Of a DNA stretch of 50,973 bases, positions 31,904-41,499 are shown piece by piece. The position numbers and the translations under genes were made by a program. The stretch covers positions 1-50,973 of the forward strand of contig CADEDO010000013.1 in NCBI GenBank assembly GCA_902826115.1, read 5' to 3'. The notes below the pieces were generated by a model. That model had not been told where the DNA came from. It was given only the letters and a program-made list of their open reading frames with translations, and did not search any database. Source of the stretch: an uncultured Nitrosomonas sp. GTDB taxonomy: Bacteria > Pseudomonadota > Gammaproteobacteria > Burkholderiales > Nitrosomonadaceae. Each line of letters starts with the position of its first letter. Position 1 is the stretch's first letter.

Positions 31904-33102
31904 TTCTTGCCCAGGGCTTGCACGGCATCCAATCGAGCAGCCTTGCTGGCAGGCAACATACTGGCCAGAATACCTGTAACCAGCGCAACGACAATCCCGG
32001 CAATCGAGGCCCAAGCTGGCGCCCAGGCAGGCAATTGCGGATAGGCCAGACGTAACAGCAAACTACCGAATTGTCCCAATACGAATCCCAATAGAGCACC
32101 AACCAGCGACAACCAGACCGCTTCAGCAAAAAACAAACGCCGGATATCCGTCGACGTTGCACCGATGGCTTTCAACAAGCCAATTTCCGAAGTGCGCTGA
32201 CTGACGGCAACCAGCATGACATTCATAACTAAAATACCTGCAACAATCAGGCTAATGGCTGCAATCCCGGCGACTGCCAAAGTCAGTGCGTTCAGAATGC
32301 GATCAAAGGTTGAGAGAATGGCGTCTTGCGTAATCACGGTACTATCTTCTTCGCCATCATGACTTTGACGCAATGTCTCAAGAATGGCTTTTTTGGCGGA
32401 TTCAATCTCGCCAGGACTGTTTGCTTCCACCAAAATACGGAATAGGGATGTGGTATTAAACATCGCCTGCGCATAATCGATAGGGATAATCACAATCTCA
32501 TCGGTGTTGAAGCCCATCGATTCACCCTGCGATGCCAGCACACCGGATACCAAAAAGCGGCTATCGCCCAGTCGAACGCGTTGTCCGACTACCTGACTGC
32601 GAGGAAAGAATTCTTGGGCGATTTTGGCTCCTAGAACAATCTGAGCGCCGCGTTCGGAGCCTTGCGTCAGAAAACCTCCCTGTGCAAGCTTCATATGCCG
32701 GATCGGTATCAAGTTTGCGGTGCTCCCCAAAACAGTCACTTCGCGCAGGCGGTTGGCGGCAGATAGTTCTGCAGCGCCCACGTTGAGTGGCGCATATCGC
32801 CTGACTTGCGGTAATCGTCCCAGCAGTTGAGCGTCTTTGAGAGTCAAATCGCGGGGCGTCTGGCCTAGTACCGAACCTAAGAATGCCCCCGAGGTTTCTG
32901 CTCGTCCGGGTAGGACGACCAATAAATTGGTGCCGATGGATGAAAATTGTTTGATGACATAACGCCTGGCGCCATCACCCAACGCCGTCAATACAATGAC
33001 TGCGGCAACCCCCAATGCCATGGCTAAAATGATCAGTAATGAACGGATACGATAGCTCACTACGGTTTTCAGTGAAGCTTGCAGGGTATCAATCAGTGTC
33101 AT
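31900..33102 (-). CDS. MacB-like ABC transporter permease, first copy
   Basis: A 400-residue FtsX/MacB-type permease with the same layout as its neighbour: an N-terminal helix (about 20-43), a periplasmic MacB domain with LLVVLPGRAETSG and VVGQRVRLGDSRF, three C-terminal helices, and the end SKAARLDAVQALGKK. It overlaps the ATPase gene by 14 bases and the second permease by 4, so all are one transcript. Unlike true MacB, the ATPase is a separate polypeptide. Substrate (peptide, macrolide-like, lipid) cannot be told. Confidence 0.9.
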   Translation of the reverse strand: MTLIDTLQASLKTVVSYRIRSLLIILAMALGVAAVIVLTALGDGARRYVIKQFSSIGTNLLVVLPGRAETSGAFLGSVLGQTPRDLTLKDAQLLGRLPQVRRYAPLNVGAAELSAANRLREVTVLGSTANLIPIRHMKLAQGGFLTQGSERGAQIVLGAKIAQEFFPRSQVVGQRVRLGDSRFLVSGVLASQGESMGFNTDEIVIIPIDYAQAMFNTTSLFRILVEANSPGEIESAKKAILETLRQSHDGEEDSTVITQDAILSTFDRILNALTLAVAGIAAISLIVAGILVMNVMLVAVSQRTSEIGLLKAIGATSTDIRRLFFAEAVWLSLVGALLGFVLGQFGSLLLRLAYPQLPAWAPAWASIAGIVVALVTGILASMLPASKAARLDAVQALGKK

Positions 33103-33769
33103 GTTGATCCGTCAGTATTTTTCCGTCGCGCATGCCAATTTGACGATGCGCACGCGCTCCCAATTCACGGTCATGCGTGACGACGATTAGCGTAGTTCCG
33201 CTGTGATGCAGATTTTCCAGTAGCAACATCACTTCAGCGCCAATCTGATGATCCAAATTACCAGTAGGCTCATCTGCCAGGATAACGCTGGGCTGCATGA
33301 TGGTTGCGCGCGCAATCGCAACCCGCTGGCGCTGCCCACCGGAAAGTTCAGCAGGGCGGTGATGCGCGCGCGCCGACAATTCGAAAGCTTGCAGGGCATT
33401 AGCTACACGCTGCTGCCGCTGCGCAGATGGCATGCCGCTTAGGATCAATGGCAATTCGATATTTTCTGCCGCCGTCAAACGCGGTATCAAGTGAAATGAC
33501 TGGAATACAAAACCGATTTTTTCTCGACGAATGCGAGCTTGCTCGGTTTCCGATAAATCGGTGATAGCCTTGTCGTCTAGTTCATATAGACCGCTATCGG
33601 GTTTATCCAGCAAGCCGATCAAGTTGAGTAACGTGGATTTCCCGGAGCCGGAAGGCCCCATGATGGAAACATATTCTCCTGCAGCAATCTGCAAATTAAT
33701 GTTATTCAATGCATAAACCGCTTGATCCCCCATATGGAATGTACGGGTAACGTCTATCAGGCGAATCAT
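33089..33769 (-). CDS. ABC transporter ATP-binding protein (MacB/LolD type)
   Basis: A 226-residue ATPase. Walker A is GPSGSGKST (38-46), the Q-loop is in [14 protein letters not shown], the ABC signature LSGGQ is at 142-146, and Walker B with DEPTGNLD starts at 166. The H-loop is in VVTHDREL. The FQSFHLIP plus DEPTGNLD combination is typical of the LolD/MacB/FtsE mechanotransmission group. It lies 2 bases after the fusion-protein gene and before both permeases. Confidence 0.95.
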   Translation of the reverse strand: MIRLIDVTRTFHMGDQAVYALNNINLQIAAGEYVSIMGPSGSGKSTLLNLIGLLDKPDSGLYELDDKAITDLSETEQARIRREKIGFVFQSFHLIPRLTAAENIELPLILSGMPSAQRQQRVANALQAFELSARAHHRPAELSGGQRQRVAIARATIMQPSVILADEPTGNLDHQIGAEVMLLLENLHHSGTTLIVVTHDRELGARAHRQIGMRDGKILTDQHDTD

Positions 33770-33771
33770 GA

Positions 33772-34920
33772 TTATTGCAACTTTTGCTGCACGGCAACAC
33801 CGGCCTTGATGTTGTTCTGATCAAATGAAATGAGAATTTGATCGCCTTCTTTCAGACCGCTGCGAATTTCCGTGAAACTCCAGTTTGACAGACCGGTTTC
33901 CAGTTGACGCTCGATCAGTTTGCTGTGCGCATCCACCACCCAAACGGTATTATTTTGACGTATGGCCTGCGTGGGAATACGCAACACCTCGTTTCTGCGC
34001 TCCAGAATCACTTCGACATCGGCGCTGTAGCCCACCAATAAGATATCCTCTGTCAATTGTTGAAATTCCACTTCAATATCCACGGTTCGCGCCTGCTTCT
34101 CTATTTCAGTCACATAGGGCGCAATGCGTCTGATTTTTCCAGGGAAGATTTTGTTGGGCATGGCATCCAAAGTAATTCGCGCTTCCTGGCCGACTTTTAT
34201 TTTAGGCGCATCCACTTCATCCATGGGCGCATTGACATACAGACAAGAGTCATTGATTAAATCAATCGTTGGCGGTGTTGGAATGCCGGGCGGCGAGGGT
34301 GTGGTGAATTCGCCCAATTCACCGCTGATATGAGCAATCACGCCAGAAAAAGGCGCCGTGATGATGGTGCGATCCAACCCTGCCTGAGCGACACGCATTT
34401 GTGCCTCAGCACGTTTAATATCGGATATGGCCGCATCACAACCGGCTTGCCGTGCTCGTGCATTGGCATCGGCATCTTCAGCGCGCTGTGAACTGACAAA
34501 ACCTTTTTCCACCAGCTGTTGCGTGCGTATCGATTCGCGCCGGGCATTTTCTGCCAGAATACAAGTTTCTCGGCGGCGTTCCTGCGACATCGCCAGTTGA
34601 CGCTGTGCGAGTTCACGATGGGCTTGAAGATCGACATTCCACAGCTCTAGTAAAGTTTGGCCTTTTTGTACGCGATCGCCTTCTTTCACCCATATTTTTG
34701 CAATCTGACCTCCAGAAATAGGCGCAAGATTGGATCGCTGGCAGGCCTTGATGGTGCCTGCGCGTGTATTCACTATGGTCGCTTCCACATTGCCCGTTGT
34801 AACGGTCGTTAACTCAACTGCTAATGGTTTGGGTCGAGTGAAATACCAGCTAGCCAATGCTATGGCACTGATAATAATGAATAAGCTGATGAGGCGTAGG
34901 TTTTTTTTAACAGACAGCAT
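33772..34920 (-). CDS. HlyD/MacA-type periplasmic membrane fusion protein
   Basis: I use the ATG at 34920 (382 residues); a TTG two codons upstream is possible. One N-terminal membrane anchor (about 8-26) is followed by the biotinyl/lipoyl-like segment around WVKEGDRVQKGQTLLELW, a coiled-coil hairpin (about 95-165, rich in A, R, E and Q), the second lipoyl half with TIITAPFSGVIAHI, and a beta-barrel domain. It would bridge the inner-membrane ABC pump to a TolC-like outer-membrane channel, but no such channel gene is in this window. It is the first gene of the efflux operon, divergent from the MutS-like gene. Confidence 0.9.
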   Translation of the reverse strand: MLSVKKNLRLISLFIIISAIALASWYFTRPKPLAVELTTVTTGNVEATIVNTRAGTIKACQRSNLAPISGGQIAKIWVKEGDRVQKGQTLLELWNVDLQAHRELAQRQLAMSQERRRETCILAENARRESIRTQQLVEKGFVSSQRAEDADANARARQAGCDAAISDIKRAEAQMRVAQAGLDRTIITAPFSGVIAHISGELGEFTTPSPPGIPTPPTIDLINDSCLYVNAPMDEVDAPKIKVGQEARITLDAMPNKIFPGKIRRIAPYVTEIEKQARTVDIEVEFQQLTEDILLVGYSADVEVILERRNEVLRIPTQAIRQNNTVWVVDAHSKLIERQLETGLSNWSFTEIRSGLKEGDQILISFDQNNIKAGVAVQQKLQ

Positions 34921-35045
34921 AATCAAAAAAGGAATACCGATAGAGAACTGAGTGACATTTTGTTGTGTTTCATTCTAAATATGCGTATTTTACACATTCA
35001 ACCAAAGCCGCTTGGCTGCAAATAGCGAAAAACCTGAAACAGACT

Positions 35046-36686
35046 ATGAATATGATAAATATTTGGCGCGAACGTTTAATCCTATCCGAATCCGATCAAC
35101 CCACGACTTTCAATGATATTCGTCCCACCGAAACGAATTATGCGGCACTTGATCCCAAAACATTTGCAGCAATCGAAGCCGAAGCGTTGTTTCATATCAT
35201 TGATAAAACACAAACAGAAATTGGTCGCCTGATACTGTACCGATCAATCGCACGCCCCGATCAGGATGCGCCAATGTTGCAGCAAAAACAATTGGCTTTA
35301 CGTGAAATTGAATCTAATCCGGAATTATATGAAGCCCTGACTCAATATATCGGAAAAATCCGTTCCGGGGAAAAATCACTCAAATATCTGTTATATGGCG
35401 AATTTGTCGGCGGATTGGCTACTGATGAACCCAGTAGCCGCGCAGATAAACTCGAATTCGGCGGCTATGGTTATCGGCAATATCAGGATGGTACTCAATT
35501 TGCGGTCGATCTGGTTGAGAAAGCCAACGCAATCCCGCGCCCACAATCTGTCTATTTACAAACGATATTGGATGCCATTCATGATTTTGGGCAATCGCGT
35601 ACTTATGCATTGATGGAGGGGCCGGTTTATTCGACCAATGGCAAATTCAAAACTAAAAAAGAAAAATCAGCATTCGATCTTCATTTCCGGTTCCATCCAT
35701 CATTGTTTAAGACGCTGCCGACATTGATGTTTTTCGCAGCCGCTTATGGCATTCTCTTTTTCATTGAAAACTTGATGCCGGAATTAGGCACATCCTATTT
35801 TGGCTATGGCTTGTTGGGGCTCACCATTCCCATTTTTCCTATCATCATGTTGGCAATGGGCGTATCCGATCGCGATACGATCATCTATCCGCTGCGCAAC
35901 CAATTCAAGGAAAGCCGGGAATTGGCAAAAGCACTGGAAGCGCTGGGATTGCTGGATGAATTATTATCTTTTTATCGTTACGGACAAGCCTCTGACGGGG
36001 ATAAGGCGCTGCCGGAGATTATGGACGAGAAACAGCACCGATTGACCATCAGTCAAGCCAGAAATCCATTGTTGATAAAGAATATGCCCGATTATGTGCC
36101 CAATGATATCCACCTCGACATGGCAGGGCGCGTATTGATCATTACAGGCCCGAATAGTGGCGGCAAAACTGCCTATTGCAAAACCATCGTGCAAATCCAA
36201 TTGCTGGGTCAAATGGGTTGCTACATCCCAGCCACACAAGGACAGTTGGTGCCGGCAGAACATATCTATTACCAAGTGCCCGACCCAGGACAGTTAAGCG
36301 CTGCCATGGGACGATTCGGCCATGAACTCCAGCGCACACGCGAGATATTCTTCAATTCAACCCAGCGCAGCTTGGTCGTGCTGGACGAATTATCGGAAGG
36401 CACCACTTTTGAAGAGAAAATGACCATCTCCGAATACATTCTCAAGGGATTTCATAAATTGGGTGCGAGCACGTTATTGGTGACGCATAACCATGAGCTT
36501 TGCGAACGTCTGCAAAGCGACGGTATTGGTCGTTACTTGCAGGTGGAATTCCTGTCTCACGGTCCTACGCATCGCCTGATTGCAGGCGTATCCAAGGTTA
36601 GTCATGCAGATCGGGTTGCCAGTGCGATTGGATTTAGTCAGAAAGATGTTGAAGAGCACCTGGAGCGGCAAATTGAAGCACATTAA
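35046..36686 (+). CDS. Membrane-embedded MutS-family ATPase
   Basis: With the ATG at 35046 it has 546 residues; an in-frame GTG at 34965 is possible. The C-terminal MutS ATPase domain has Walker A GPNSGGKT (368-375), Walker B VVLDEL (444-449), and the switch GTTFEEK plus THNHE. The N-terminal 220 residues resemble the helical MutS core (lever), but no mismatch-binding domain I is present. Two hydrophobic helices (about 224-241 and 253-273) interrupt the core, so the protein should be membrane-anchored with both ends cytoplasmic. Such MutS-like proteins are found in other bacteria without an assigned function. It is divergent from the efflux operon. Confidence 0.82.
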   Translation: MNMINIWRERLILSESDQPTTFNDIRPTETNYAALDPKTFAAIEAEALFHIIDKTQTEIGRLILYRSIARPDQDAPMLQQKQLALREIESNPELYEALTQYIGKIRSGEKSLKYLLYGEFVGGLATDEPSSRADKLEFGGYGYRQYQDGTQFAVDLVEKANAIPRPQSVYLQTILDAIHDFGQSRTYALMEGPVYSTNGKFKTKKEKSAFDLHFRFHPSLFKTLPTLMFFAAAYGILFFIENLMPELGTSYFGYGLLGLTIPIFPIIMLAMGVSDRDTIIYPLRNQFKESRELAKALEALGLLDELLSFYRYGQASDGDKALPEIMDEKQHRLTISQARNPLLIKNMPDYVPNDIHLDMAGRVLIITGPNSGGKTAYCKTIVQIQLLGQMGCYIPATQGQLVPAEHIYYQVPDPGQLSAAMGRFGHELQRTREIFFNSTQRSLVVLDELSEGTTFEEKMTISEYILKGFHKLGASTLLVTHNHELCERLQSDGIGRYLQVEFLSHGPTHRLIAGVSKVSHADRVASAIGFSQKDVEEHLERQIEAH

Positions 36687-36782
36687 ATGCTCAGTCGCCC
36701 AGCACGGATTCCATTCCAATAACTGCATTAACTAAAATTAAAATCCAGTTCTGCGTTTGATCATAATGGTGAGGATGTACTG

Positions 36783-37952
36783 ATGAAAATTCATGAATAT
36801 CAAGCAAAAGAAATTTTGCAGAAATATGGCGTCGTTACGCCCAGAGGAATAGCTGGCTTTAGTGTTGAAGAGGTAGTCAATGCTGCACGTCAATTGGGTG
36901 GCAATGTGTGGGTGGTCAAAGCGCAAATTTATGCTGGCGGGCGGGGCAAAGGCGGCGGGGTGAAAGTAGCCAGATCGCTGGAAGAAGTGCGTCAGCGTGC
37001 CGCCGAGATTTTAAACATGCGCCTAATCACTCATCAGACTGGTCCCGAAGGACAGGTGGTCCATCGACTTTTCATTGAGCAGGGAGTATCGATTGAAAAA
37101 GAATTCTATGTCGGCATGGTGGTGGATCGTGGCCGTCAGCGCGTGTGCCTGATGGCAAGCTCGGAAGGTGGCATGGAAATCGAAAAAGTAGCGGCGGATA
37201 CGCCCGAGAAAATTCATAAAGTGTTTATTGATCCGATCGCGGGGCTCAGTGTGCAGCAAGCCGAGGAAATCTCAACAGAGATCGGCATTCCTGAGCAAAG
37301 CCGATCGCAAGCTGTCAAACTATTGCAGAGTCTGTATCGAGCATTTGACGAATCCGATGCATCGTTGTTGGAAATCAATCCGCTAGCCTTGACCGCAGAA
37401 AAACAGGTGATTGCGCTCGATGCGAAAATGAATTTTGACGACAATGCGTTATTCCGTCACCCCGAGATTGTCGCACTGCGCGATCTGGATGAGGAAGATC
37501 CGGTCGAGATTGAGGCATCCAAGCACGAGCTGTCTTATATTCCGCTGGATGGCAACATCGGGTGCCTAGTGAATGGTGCTGGCTTGGCGATGGCCACCAT
37601 GGACATCATCAAACTGTATGGCGGTAATCCGGCCAATTTCCTTGATGTAGGCGGTGGCGCAACTGCCGAAAAAGTCACGGAAGCATTTAAGCTGATGTTG
37701 CGCAATCCCAAATTGCAAGCCATTCTGGTGAATATCTTCGGCGGCATTATGAAGTGTGACGTCATTGCGCAAGGCGTGGTCATGGCAGCCCGAGATGTAC
37801 AACTAACCGTACCGCTGGTCGTGCGCTTGGAAGGCACTAACGTGGAATTAGGAAAAAAAATTCTGGCTGATTCCGGTCTGACGATCATATCGGCTGACAA
37901 TATGGCTGATGCGGCTCAAAAAGCGGTCAATGCAGCCAAAGCCAATGCTTAG
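36783..37952 (+). CDS. sucC: Succinate-CoA ligase (ADP-forming) beta subunit
   Basis: Beta subunit of the TCA-cycle enzyme that interconverts succinyl-CoA and succinate with nucleotide phosphorylation. It has 389 residues (E. coli 388). The ATP-grasp start [12 protein letters not shown], the nucleotide loop [21 protein letters not shown], and the CoA-ligase half [12 protein letters not shown] and [10 protein letters not shown] are typical. The sequence fits SucC better than the related malate-CoA ligase MtkA in its middle ([14 protein letters not shown]). A GTGAGG-type ribosome site precedes it. sucD follows after 35 bases. Confidence 0.93.
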   Translation: MKIHEYQAKEILQKYGVVTPRGIAGFSVEEVVNAARQLGGNVWVVKAQIYAGGRGKGGGVKVARSLEEVRQRAAEILNMRLITHQTGPEGQVVHRLFIEQGVSIEKEFYVGMVVDRGRQRVCLMASSEGGMEIEKVAADTPEKIHKVFIDPIAGLSVQQAEEISTEIGIPEQSRSQAVKLLQSLYRAFDESDASLLEINPLALTAEKQVIALDAKMNFDDNALFRHPEIVALRDLDEEDPVEIEASKHELSYIPLDGNIGCLVNGAGLAMATMDIIKLYGGNPANFLDVGGGATAEKVTEAFKLMLRNPKLQAILVNIFGGIMKCDVIAQGVVMAARDVQLTVPLVVRLEGTNVELGKKILADSGLTIISADNMADAAQKAVNAAKANA

Positions 37953-37987
37953 GGCACATGATTGTTAATCATTGAAGGAGAAAAGGC

Positions 37988-38863
37988 ATGTCCATTCTGA
38001 TTAATCGAAACAGCCGCGTGATCACTCAAGGCATTACTGGAAAAACCGGGCAATTTCATACGCGCATGTGCCGTGAATATGCACAGGGTGCAGCCTGCTT
38101 TGTCGCCGGCGTTAATCCCCGCAAGCCGGGAGAAAGCTTTGAGGGTATTCCGATTTATGCGACGGTCAAGGAAGCAAAGCAACAAACCGGCGCCAATGTT
38201 TCCGTCATCTATGTGCCGCCTCCGTTTGCGGCTGCCGCCATTGATGAAGCGGTGGAAGCGGAACTGGATCTGGTGATTTGCATTACTGAAGGCATTCCTG
38301 TGCGGGATATGCTGCGTACCCGCTACAAGATGCAAGGCAGGAAAACCCGTTTGATCGGTCCCAACTGCCCAGGCATCATTACGCCGGATGAAATCAAGAT
38401 TGGCATCATGCCAGGTTATATCCACAAAAAAGGGCGTATCGGCGTGGTTTCCCGCTCAGGAACATTAACCTACGAGGCTGTGGCACAACTGATGGCGCTT
38501 GGATTGGGACAATCGACCTGCATCGGCATCGGTGGTGATCCGGTGAATGGATTGAAGCACCTGGATGTTTTGCAATTGTTCAACGATGACGAAGAAACCG
38601 ATGCGGTGCTGATGGTAGGTGAAATCGGCGGTACCGATGAAGAGGATTGTGCGCGTTGGGTGAAAGATCATATGCAAAAACCTGTGGTTGGGTTTATTGC
38701 CGGTGTCACAGCGCCACCCGGCAAACGCATGGGACATGCCGGTGCGATTATTTCAGGTGGTAAGGGAACCGCACAGGAAAAATTGGCAGTCATGGAATCC
38801 TGCGGAATTAAAGTCACGCGCAATCCGGCTGAAATGGGCAAGTTGTTGCAATCCGTTTTATAG
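37988..38863 (+). CDS. sucD: Succinate-CoA ligase (ADP-forming) alpha subunit
   Basis: Alpha subunit, 291 residues. The CoA-binding start [56 protein letters not shown], and the phosphorylated histidine H250 in RMGHAGAI are present. GAAGGAG lies 7 bases before the ATG. The pair stands apart from other TCA genes (no sucAB or sdh nearby). The sequence is more divergent than sucC near residues 25-50, so the relation to malate-CoA ligase MtkB should be kept open. Confidence 0.93.
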   Translation: MSILINRNSRVITQGITGKTGQFHTRMCREYAQGAACFVAGVNPRKPGESFEGIPIYATVKEAKQQTGANVSVIYVPPPFAAAAIDEAVEAELDLVICITEGIPVRDMLRTRYKMQGRKTRLIGPNCPGIITPDEIKIGIMPGYIHKKGRIGVVSRSGTLTYEAVAQLMALGLGQSTCIGIGGDPVNGLKHLDVLQLFNDDEETDAVLMVGEIGGTDEEDCARWVKDHMQKPVVGFIAGVTAPPGKRMGHAGAIISGGKGTAQEKLAVMESCGIKVTRNPAEMGKLLQSVL

Positions 38864-38899
38864 TTTTATCTTATTGAATAGTATCCAGAGGTGCAATGC

Positions 38900-39229
38900 A
38901 TGCATTACCGTTTATCTTTTTCTATCATTATTGTGGCGTTAATCGTTTCTGCCTGTAGTGGAGTGCCGACAAAATCACAGCAACCCCAGCAACCGCTACC
39001 ACTTCCTGCAAAAAAACCCGAACGACCGGCAGGCCCATTGCCTGAAAGTGCAAAACCCAAATACAACTTGACCGGATATCCGGTCAGCACTCAGCAAGGC
39101 TATATTGATGGCTGTGAGACGGCCAAAAGAACCAGTTGGGCCTTTAAAGACCTTAACCGTTATGACAAGGATGATCAGTATCGCATGGGTTGGGACGATG
39201 GGTTTGCGATATGTCAGATGAAGAAATAA
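38900..39229 (+). CDS. Small lipoprotein of unknown function
   Basis: Starting at the ATG at 38900 (AGAGG 8 bases before it) gives 109 residues; a GTG at 38891 is possible. The signal peptide ends in the lipobox VSAC with lipidated C19. A proline/glutamine-rich spacer (about 22-52) is followed by a compact region with GYPVSTQQGYIDGCE, tryptophans, and the end YRMGWDDGFAIC, which holds a conserved-looking pair of cysteines. It lies between sucD and dacB (12 bases before the latter). I recognise no named family. Confidence 0.75.
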   Translation: MHYRLSFSIIIVALIVSACSGVPTKSQQPQQPLPLPAKKPERPAGPLPESAKPKYNLTGYPVSTQQGYIDGCETAKRTSWAFKDLNRYDKDDQYRMGWDDGFAICQMKK

Positions 39230-39241
39230 CTATCCGCCAGC

Positions 39242-40696
39242 ATGTTAACTAAAATGCTGCGGATCTATTGTTCATGTCTGTTACTTCTGCAGATTGCATG
39301 GTCAGGTTCCGTATGGTCTAGCGGATTGCCTTTGCCGGTCAAGCAGAAATTGCAACAGCATGCCATTCCAGAAACAGCGATCGGTGTTTACGTGCATGAA
39401 ATTGGTGCGAATAAACCGATCATGGCAATCAATGCGGATTCGGCAATGAATCCTGCGTCAGTAATGAAGTTGCTGACAACCTACGCTGGATTGGAATTGT
39501 TAGGACCCGCCTATACCTGGCCGACTCAACTGTACGTCAGTGGCAAGATAATGGATGGCGTTTTGCATGGCGACTTGATTATCAAAGGTTATGGCGACCC
39601 AAAGTTGGATCTGGAGAATTTTTGGCTGTTGATTCATCGTCTGCGCCAAACAGGGTTGCATGAAATCAAAGGCAATCTGGTGCTGGATCCTACGCATTAT
39701 GATATTCCCTTTGAAGATCCCGGCGATTTTGACGGGCAGCCTTATCGCACTTATAACATCCTTCCTGAAGCATTATTGGTCAATTACAGAACTTCGACGA
39801 TCCATCTGTTTCCACAGCCTGATAAAAATTCAGTGCGAGTCGTGATTGATCCATTGCCCGACTCTTTGCATGTGCAAAATCATTTGAAATTGACGCACGG
39901 AAAATGCGGCGATTGGCGAAATTTACTCACCATTGACGTCATTCCCGATGAAAAAGACAAAAATAATTTTACAGTCGTACTCAGTGGAAATTTCTCTCAG
40001 CAATGTGGAAAGCAATCCTATTTATTGAGCTTGCATGACAGTGCAATTTATACCCGAAATTTATTCAAGCACTTATGGACACAACAAGGCGGTTTGTTTC
40101 ACGGGGAGGTCATCGTGGGTCGGACCTCACAAGGTCTGACACTCTTAAAAATTTATCAATCGCCGCCATTGGCGGATATCATTCGCGGCATCAATAAATT
40201 CAGTAATAATATTGCCGCACGCCAATTGTATTTAACACTAGGCACCTGGGATGCGAACAAGCAAAATAATTCACCGGCCACGCTTGTCAAATCAGATAGG
40301 GCCATTAGAAAATGGTTGGCATCCAAACAATTAAATTTCCCTGAATTGGTGATAGAAAACGGCTCCGGATTATCCCGTAGAGAGCAAATCACTACCCGAC
40401 ATATGGGGCAACTGCTACTTGCAGCCTTTAATAGTCCGGTGATGCCAGAATTTATTTCTTCACTGCCAATCGCAGCCGTCGATGGAACCCTGAAAACACG
40501 TTTTACCGATTCATCAGTCAAAGGCTTTGCGCATATGAAAACGGGCGCTTTGAACAACGTGAGAACACTGGCAGGTTATTTGTTGGACAAAATGGGACGG
40601 CGTGTTGTCGTCGTTTTTTTTGTCAATCATGAGCAATCTGCACAGGCTCGTGCAGCCATGGATACATTGGTTCAGTGGGTTCATGATCGGCCATAG
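39242..40696 (+). CDS. dacB: D-alanyl-D-alanine carboxypeptidase/endopeptidase PBP4
   Basis: A class C low-molecular-weight penicillin-binding protein of 484 residues. It removes the terminal D-Ala or cleaves peptide cross-links in the periplasm. The signal peptide is about residues 1-27. The three active-site motifs are SVMK (73-76), SNN in KFSNNIAARQL, and KTG in HMKTGALNNV. The long insertion between the first two motifs (about 100-300) is the hallmark of PBP4. The ATG at 39242 has no clear ribosome site, and a short gap from the lipoprotein gene suggests co-expression. Confidence 0.94.
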   Translation: MLTKMLRIYCSCLLLLQIAWSGSVWSSGLPLPVKQKLQQHAIPETAIGVYVHEIGANKPIMAINADSAMNPASVMKLLTTYAGLELLGPAYTWPTQLYVSGKIMDGVLHGDLIIKGYGDPKLDLENFWLLIHRLRQTGLHEIKGNLVLDPTHYDIPFEDPGDFDGQPYRTYNILPEALLVNYRTSTIHLFPQPDKNSVRVVIDPLPDSLHVQNHLKLTHGKCGDWRNLLTIDVIPDEKDKNNFTVVLSGNFSQQCGKQSYLLSLHDSAIYTRNLFKHLWTQQGGLFHGEVIVGRTSQGLTLLKIYQSPPLADIIRGINKFSNNIAARQLYLTLGTWDANKQNNSPATLVKSDRAIRKWLASKQLNFPELVIENGSGLSRREQITTRHMGQLLLAAFNSPVMPEFISSLPIAAVDGTLKTRFTDSSVKGFAHMKTGALNNVRTLAGYLLDKMGRRVVVVFFVNHEQSAQARAAMDTLVQWVHDRP

Positions 40697-40821
40697 CTTT
40701 GTCAATGCCAATGATAGGGCTATTGATTCTGGCTCCCAATCAGCGTAAAGTTCTCCATTCGAAATAGATTATCTGTTTCGGAATCAAGTAGTTCCCATCA
40801 ACCTTGGATGGAGTACACGAT

Positions 40822-41412
40822 ATGATGAACGATTATAAATCACTGGCCGTGCAGTATTTGGTTGGTACTGTACAGATTTCCCAACCCGCATCTCCTAACC
40901 CGGTAGCTTTTGATTCTCCCGCATCTGAAGTGATGACTGATTTGCGCAAAATCAGCGCAGCCGTCATCGCTCCCAATACGCCTATGGAAATTGCCAACAC
41001 TTATATGATGCAACGTGGTGTACGCACATTATTAGTGATCAATGAAGATCATTCGTTGGCGGGTATTATTACTGCAACGGATATTTTAGGCGAGAAACCT
41101 CTGCGCTTCATTCAAGACAGGCGAGTTAAACATCATGAAATTTTGGTCATGGATATCATGACACCACTGGAAAAGTTGGAAGCTATCTCCCTGGATGAAG
41201 TAGAACACGCCAGAGTCGGTAATATTGTATCCAGCTTGCGTGAGAGTGAGCGATTACACGCCTTGGTGATTGACGATAATACCATCGGCTTGCCCAGAAT
41301 ATGCGGTATTTTCTCCTGGACTCAAATCGAAAAACAACTCGGAACCGTCATTCCGCCCAATAATGTCGCCAAAAGCTTTGCAGAAATTGAATCTACATTG
41401 ATCGCCAGCTAG
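40822..41412 (+). CDS. CBS-domain protein
   Basis: I start it at the ATG at 40822, 8 bases after GGAG, giving 196 residues. Two CBS domains are visible, around 40-95 (VMTDLRKISAAVIAPN, then GVRTLLVINEDHSLAGIITATDIL) and around 110-185 (VMDIMTPLEKLEAIS, then LHALVID with IFSWTQIEKQLG). CBS pairs bind adenine nucleotides and act as sensors; no catalytic domain is fused. The partner is unknown. It is a single-gene unit between dacB and convergent trpE. Confidence 0.85.
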   Translation: MMNDYKSLAVQYLVGTVQISQPASPNPVAFDSPASEVMTDLRKISAAVIAPNTPMEIANTYMMQRGVRTLLVINEDHSLAGIITATDILGEKPLRFIQDRRVKHHEILVMDIMTPLEKLEAISLDEVEHARVGNIVSSLRESERLHALVIDDNTIGLPRICGIFSWTQIEKQLGTVIPPNNVAKSFAEIESTLIAS

Positions 41413-41418
41413 TTGTCT

Positions 41419-41461
41419 TAATAAACAAAAGCCAGCTCAAGGATTGAACCCGAGCTGGCTT
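41419..41461 (-). terminator. Intrinsic terminator for trpE
   Basis: A perfect 10-bp stem, AAGCCAGCTC (41429-41438) with its complement at 41452-41461, loop of 13. On the minus strand it is followed by TTTTGTTTATT, a good U-rich tail, so it mainly terminates the rpe-gph-trpE transcript. The plus strand lacks a T-run. The loop holds GGTTCAATCC on the minus strand, which looks like a tRNA T-loop but is part of the hairpin. Confidence 0.8.
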
Positions 41462-41499
41462 GAAGATTATCTCACTAAAGACATGATTTTATAATTAAA

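Noticed and set aside
37949..38425. Minus-strand open frame of 158 codons over sucD
   Set aside because: It is a shadow of sucD, with no signals for translation and no recognisable domain.
36783..38863. Malate-CoA ligase (mtkA-mtkB) instead of sucC-sucD
   Set aside because: SucC-like wording in the middle of the beta subunit and the lengths fit succinate-CoA ligase better, and no serine-cycle genes are nearby; only an assay or a tree would settle it.
41438..41452. tRNA-like T-loop (GGTTCAATCC on the minus strand)
   Set aside because: It is the loop and upper stem of the trpE terminator hairpin; no acceptor stem, anticodon arm or CCA-type 3' end surrounds it.
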